From Paulownia fortunei (taxonomy: Eukaryota > Streptophyta > Magnoliopsida > Lamiales > Paulowniaceae), in contig CM033115.1 in the NCBI GenBank assembly GCA_019321725.1, forward strand, positions 15,448,673 through 15,512,672: 64,000 nucleotides of DNA, read 5' to 3'. Made by a program: the position numbers and the translations under genes. The notes beneath the pieces were generated by a model. The model did not search any database. It had not been told where the DNA came from and saw only the letters and a program-made list of their open reading frames with translations. This document shows positions 60,913-64,000 of this stretch, one piece after another (positions within the stretch are counted from its first letter, which is position 1; the number at the start of each line of letters is the position of its first letter).

Positions 60913-63671
60913 CTAGTTAATATAGGTTCGCAAATGAATTTTAGCCTTCAAATCCGTTAGAAATTGATCTAAGTTCTTTTCGGACGAACCATTTATGGCC
61001 ACTGCCTTGTGCACCATCTTCTTTACTTTCTTCATTTCTTGCCTCAAGCTATCCGGGGTCGTTCCACTCATCAAGCTATCGATCTTTTCTGCAACTTCCC
61101 CCCAAGAAAGTGGTTCCTTATCACAAAGATTAATCCCGATTTTCCAATCATCAACCACCAATTTCCTATTAGTAGGCTGATCGACTGATAGTGGATAACA
61201 AATCATCGGAACCCCATACCATATACTTTCCAATATCGAGTTCCAGCCACAGTGTGTCAGGAATCCTCCAATTGCCGGAGTAGAAAGCACTAGACTTTGA
61301 TTGCACCAAGGAATGACCAATCCTCGATCACCAATAGAATCCTCAAATCCAGGGGGCAAAACATCCGATCCATCAAAACTGACAAGATCACGTCGGAGAA
61401 TCCAAATAAAATTTACTTGACTAAGCAATAGCCCATGAGCAATCTCCAGGATTACTTGCTTGTTTGTCTCAACAGTGCTACCGAACGAGATGTATAAAAC
61501 CGATCCAGGAAGCTTAGAGTCAAGCCACTTTATGCAGTCTACCTCAGGCCATAGGCTATTTGCAACGATACTTTTGCTGGAATTAGGGTGGAAATTCATC
61601 GGGCCGATGGCATACGTTGGCTGCTTCTGATTTAGAGCCAACAGCGTGTCGAATTCTAGTTCTTGTACTGTGTTGCATAAGATAAAATCTGCCTTCTTCA
61701 CTTCCTCGTATGCCTTGATTATGTTCTGGTACAAACTCGTTGGGATGAAGGGGTCATTGTCCCCTTCAAGATATGACATAAAGTCTCTGGTGCTGATGGA
61801 CTGAATGCCTGGAATGTAGCTTATGCCATCTTCAACTATTCCTGAAATCAGGAAAAAAGTATCATGAAATGTACAACTTGGAACACTATTGAGGGACCTT
61901 GTCGAGCAGACATCTTGTCAAGATCATAGAAAGATCTATCCAACAAAAGTATAGGAAAGTGTAATATATGAATTGCGACTATATCGAAACCTGTATAGGG
62001 TCTGAGTGGTTGATCCTAACAAATACACAATGTGTCTCCTTTGAGGGGCCAAACTGACGTTTTCTTACTGAAACTAATTTTATTCCTTTGAGCAATATTA
62101 AAAAAAACAAAGAAAAAGAAGAAGAGAGATAGAGAGAAATGAATATGAAGATAGTATAGTAGCACTTTTATGAGGTGCTAAGTGGCATTGCTTACTAATC
62201 AAGGTGAATTATTATTCTTGACTATATATCCTACAGTGCTTTATTGAGCAAAACTGCGGTTTTTTAATGTTTTGTTTAGTTCATTATTATTATTTTTTTC
62301 GTGTGCCTTAGAGAAAATGCTAAATGGACTGTTAAAGATCTAGTCTAGGAGCTCACCACAAACAGGACTCCAATAACACACACTGCACACACATATCTGT
62401 TTTTTAAATACATAAAAAAACAAAATTCATGACAAGATGTTGGGAGAAAATGCTGACAATTATTTAATAATTTTGTTAAGTTCAATAGCGTTAATTTTTT
62501 AATTTATTCATAATTAATGATATGTCTATACTAATAATTCGATGATATAAAAAAAATATCATCAATGTTTAAATATTATTATTGTCATTGAGATCGATGT
62601 CAATATTATTGTCTCAATTCAATATTATTGTTGGCATTGAGTTGTTGAGTTGTCACGTATAATTGAATGCCATGCCATACCAACACTGACGTGTCACTGT
62701 TAAATTTCTCACTAATATTTATTTTCCTTTGAGAAAATGAAAGTGATAGAAGAAGTGAAAGCAAAATCAGAAAAATTCAAAAACCCAAACTCGTGTAGGC
62801 TATGTTTGGTTTCATTTTAAAAAGTCATTTTACCCTATATAAACATATTTAATAAGTGTATTTTGAAGAATTGATATTTTTATTCCCCAAAACATCACAA
62901 AAATGAATTTTCATTTTCTCAAAATCATTCTATCACCTTTATATATCTTCCAAATATTATAAAAATTCAAATATATATTTATATAAATTCCAATTATTAT
63001 AAGAATAAATAATATATATTCATATCTTTCAATTATTATTTTAATATAAATATATATTTTTTTAATTATTATCTTAAATAATAGCATAAAATTATAATGT
63101 AGAACAGAGGCTTACCTTTAGATGGGAAATGACCATATGCTTTGAGCAGGTCCAAGTGATAACCAATGGACAACACCAAAGCTGCTTCTGTCCAAAACGA
63201 AACGTTGATCATATTATACTTGTGAGCAACTGCATCAGCCCACAGATAACTGCTATCAGCAACCAGGAAACTTGGAACCCCCACCCCATCATCACACTCC
63301 GCCACTATCTTTCCCACAAATTCATCCACGCGGGCCGGGAAATCCCGCAAAATAGACTCCCAAAACTCGTCGAAGTTGAGGCTTCGATCGAACTCCAGGG
63401 GAAAACCATCAGAAATCGTGGCGTAGCGAATGTCGAGCCCTGATTCACGTGCTCCCATGAAGATATCGGCAATACCTTCATCGTGAGCAGAAGAGGAGGT
63501 GGCGGCGGCGGCTTTGGAGATCTGGTGGTGGAGGAACTCAGTTTGGACAAAAGTAACAGTGCAACCCTTTGAAGCAAGGTTTATGGCAAGATGGACAAAA
63601 GGGGTTATATGACCTTGAAATAAGAATGACACCATTAGTGCATGTGGATTTGCTTGAGATTTATCAGCCAT
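60913..63671 (-). CDS. UDP-glycosyltransferase, UGT86A-like, two exons
   Basis: Exon 1 is 63671-63116 and exon 2 is 61841-60913, joined across a GT-AG intron (AAAG|GTAAGC and TTTCAG|GAATAG). The product is 494 residues. It transfers a sugar, usually glucose from UDP-glucose, to a small molecule in the cytosol. The catalytic His is H21 in FQGHITPFVHLA and its partner Asp is probably D139 in FLVADSSYLWAD. The PSPG donor-binding box runs from W364 to Q407 with GGFLTHCGWNSILES and ends DQ, which favours glucose. The tenth PSPG position is Thr (VLSTPA) instead of the common His. I recall that UGT86 members also deviate here. The wording KLVVDDWKIGINL and the phase-1 intron position fit UGT86A. The acceptor is unknown. 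No damage is visible. Confidence 0.9.
61842..63115 (-). other. intron of the UGT gene, 1274 bp
   Basis: A GT-AG intron with a pyrimidine-rich end (ACTTTTTTCCTGATTTCAG). It is long for a plant UGT intron. AGGCTATGTTTGGTTTCATTTT at about 62797 resembles a Tourist MITE end, so part of the length may be an inserted element, but a matching right end was not found. Confidence 0.8.
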
Positions 63672-63726
63672 TTTTTTTTTTTAACCCCAAATCAGGTTGA
63701 GGAGAAAGGGAGAATGAAAAAGTCTG

Positions 63727-63732
63727 TATATA
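63727..63732 (-). promoter_or_regulatory. TATA box of the UGT gene
   Basis: Minus-strand CCATATATACAG lies 56 bp before the ATG, which implies a short leader of about 25-30 nt. Confidence 0.5.
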
Positions 63733-64000
63733 TGGCTTGGAATAGGGAGGATGCAGGTCTTGGTACTTGCTCTAAAAAACAATATTTATATCCCCCAAAA
63801 AAATGAAAAAACAAACAACATTTAATGAATTTGTCTTATCCTTGAATAAATACCAACTGACATCATATTTACAAAAATTATATATATATATAGTAATTAT
63901 GCGTAAGAAATTTTTATATGCATGTATGTTTCTATTTAAAAATATTTATATCTAATTATACACAAAAATATAAATATATATATATATATCATGATTACTT
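63733..64000. other. upstream region of the UGT gene
   Basis: AT-rich with short AT runs. No specific regulatory site can be named. Confidence 0.4.

Noticed and set aside
1..64000. tRNA, rRNA, organelle-derived inserts
   Set aside because: No cloverleaf B-box pair, rRNA core motif or plastid/mitochondrial gene text was recognised by eye. A tRNAscan and organelle alignment would be needed to be certain.

Overview
The window looks like a piece of a eudicot nuclear chromosome. It is very AT-rich and crowded with Ty1/copia and Ty3/gypsy remains, MITEs and microsatellites. Its few real genes belong to plant families: BAHD acyltransferase, cytosolic sulfotransferase and UGT86A-type glycosyltransferase, the last with a GT-AG intron. 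There are no operons, plasmid or phage features. The species cannot be fixed from the sequence.

Layout. 1-8412: a decayed Sirevirus-type copia element (pol, an extra 3' ORF, polypurine tract, 3' LTR) inserted into the reverse transcriptase of a second, Tork-like copia element whose own 3' LTR follows. 8413-23850: mostly non-genic. It holds a 750-bp tandem duplication, a weak small-ORF candidate behind a TATA box (11539-11858), an array of about 12 units of 83 bp, a gypsy gag relic, a minus-strand LTR and a GC-rich island. 23855-25720: intact BAHD gene A. 25900-42400: MITEs, a 100-bp-arm hairpin, a copia RT relic, and three minus-strand LTR remnants with primer-binding sites. 42473-43532: a broken sulfotransferase gene. 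43600-57500: more MITEs, tandem duplications and LTR fragments. 57540-59345: BAHD gene B, an inverted copy of gene A including its promoter and 3' UTR. 60913-63671: a two-exon UGT.

Working picture. Three kinds of decorating enzyme (acyl, sulfo and glucosyl transfer) lie within 40 kb. Two are a recent inverted gene duplicate and one is dead. This could be part of a specialised-metabolism locus, but no scaffold-forming enzyme (terpene synthase, PKS, P450) is visible, so a functional cluster is only a hypothesis. Most of the remaining structure is explained by transposons and local tandem duplication. I found no clear evidence of a wholly new biological system. The best leads are the BAHD inverted pair, the long hairpins, a hAT-MITE family seen four times with recognisable 8-bp target duplications, and the 83-bp array.
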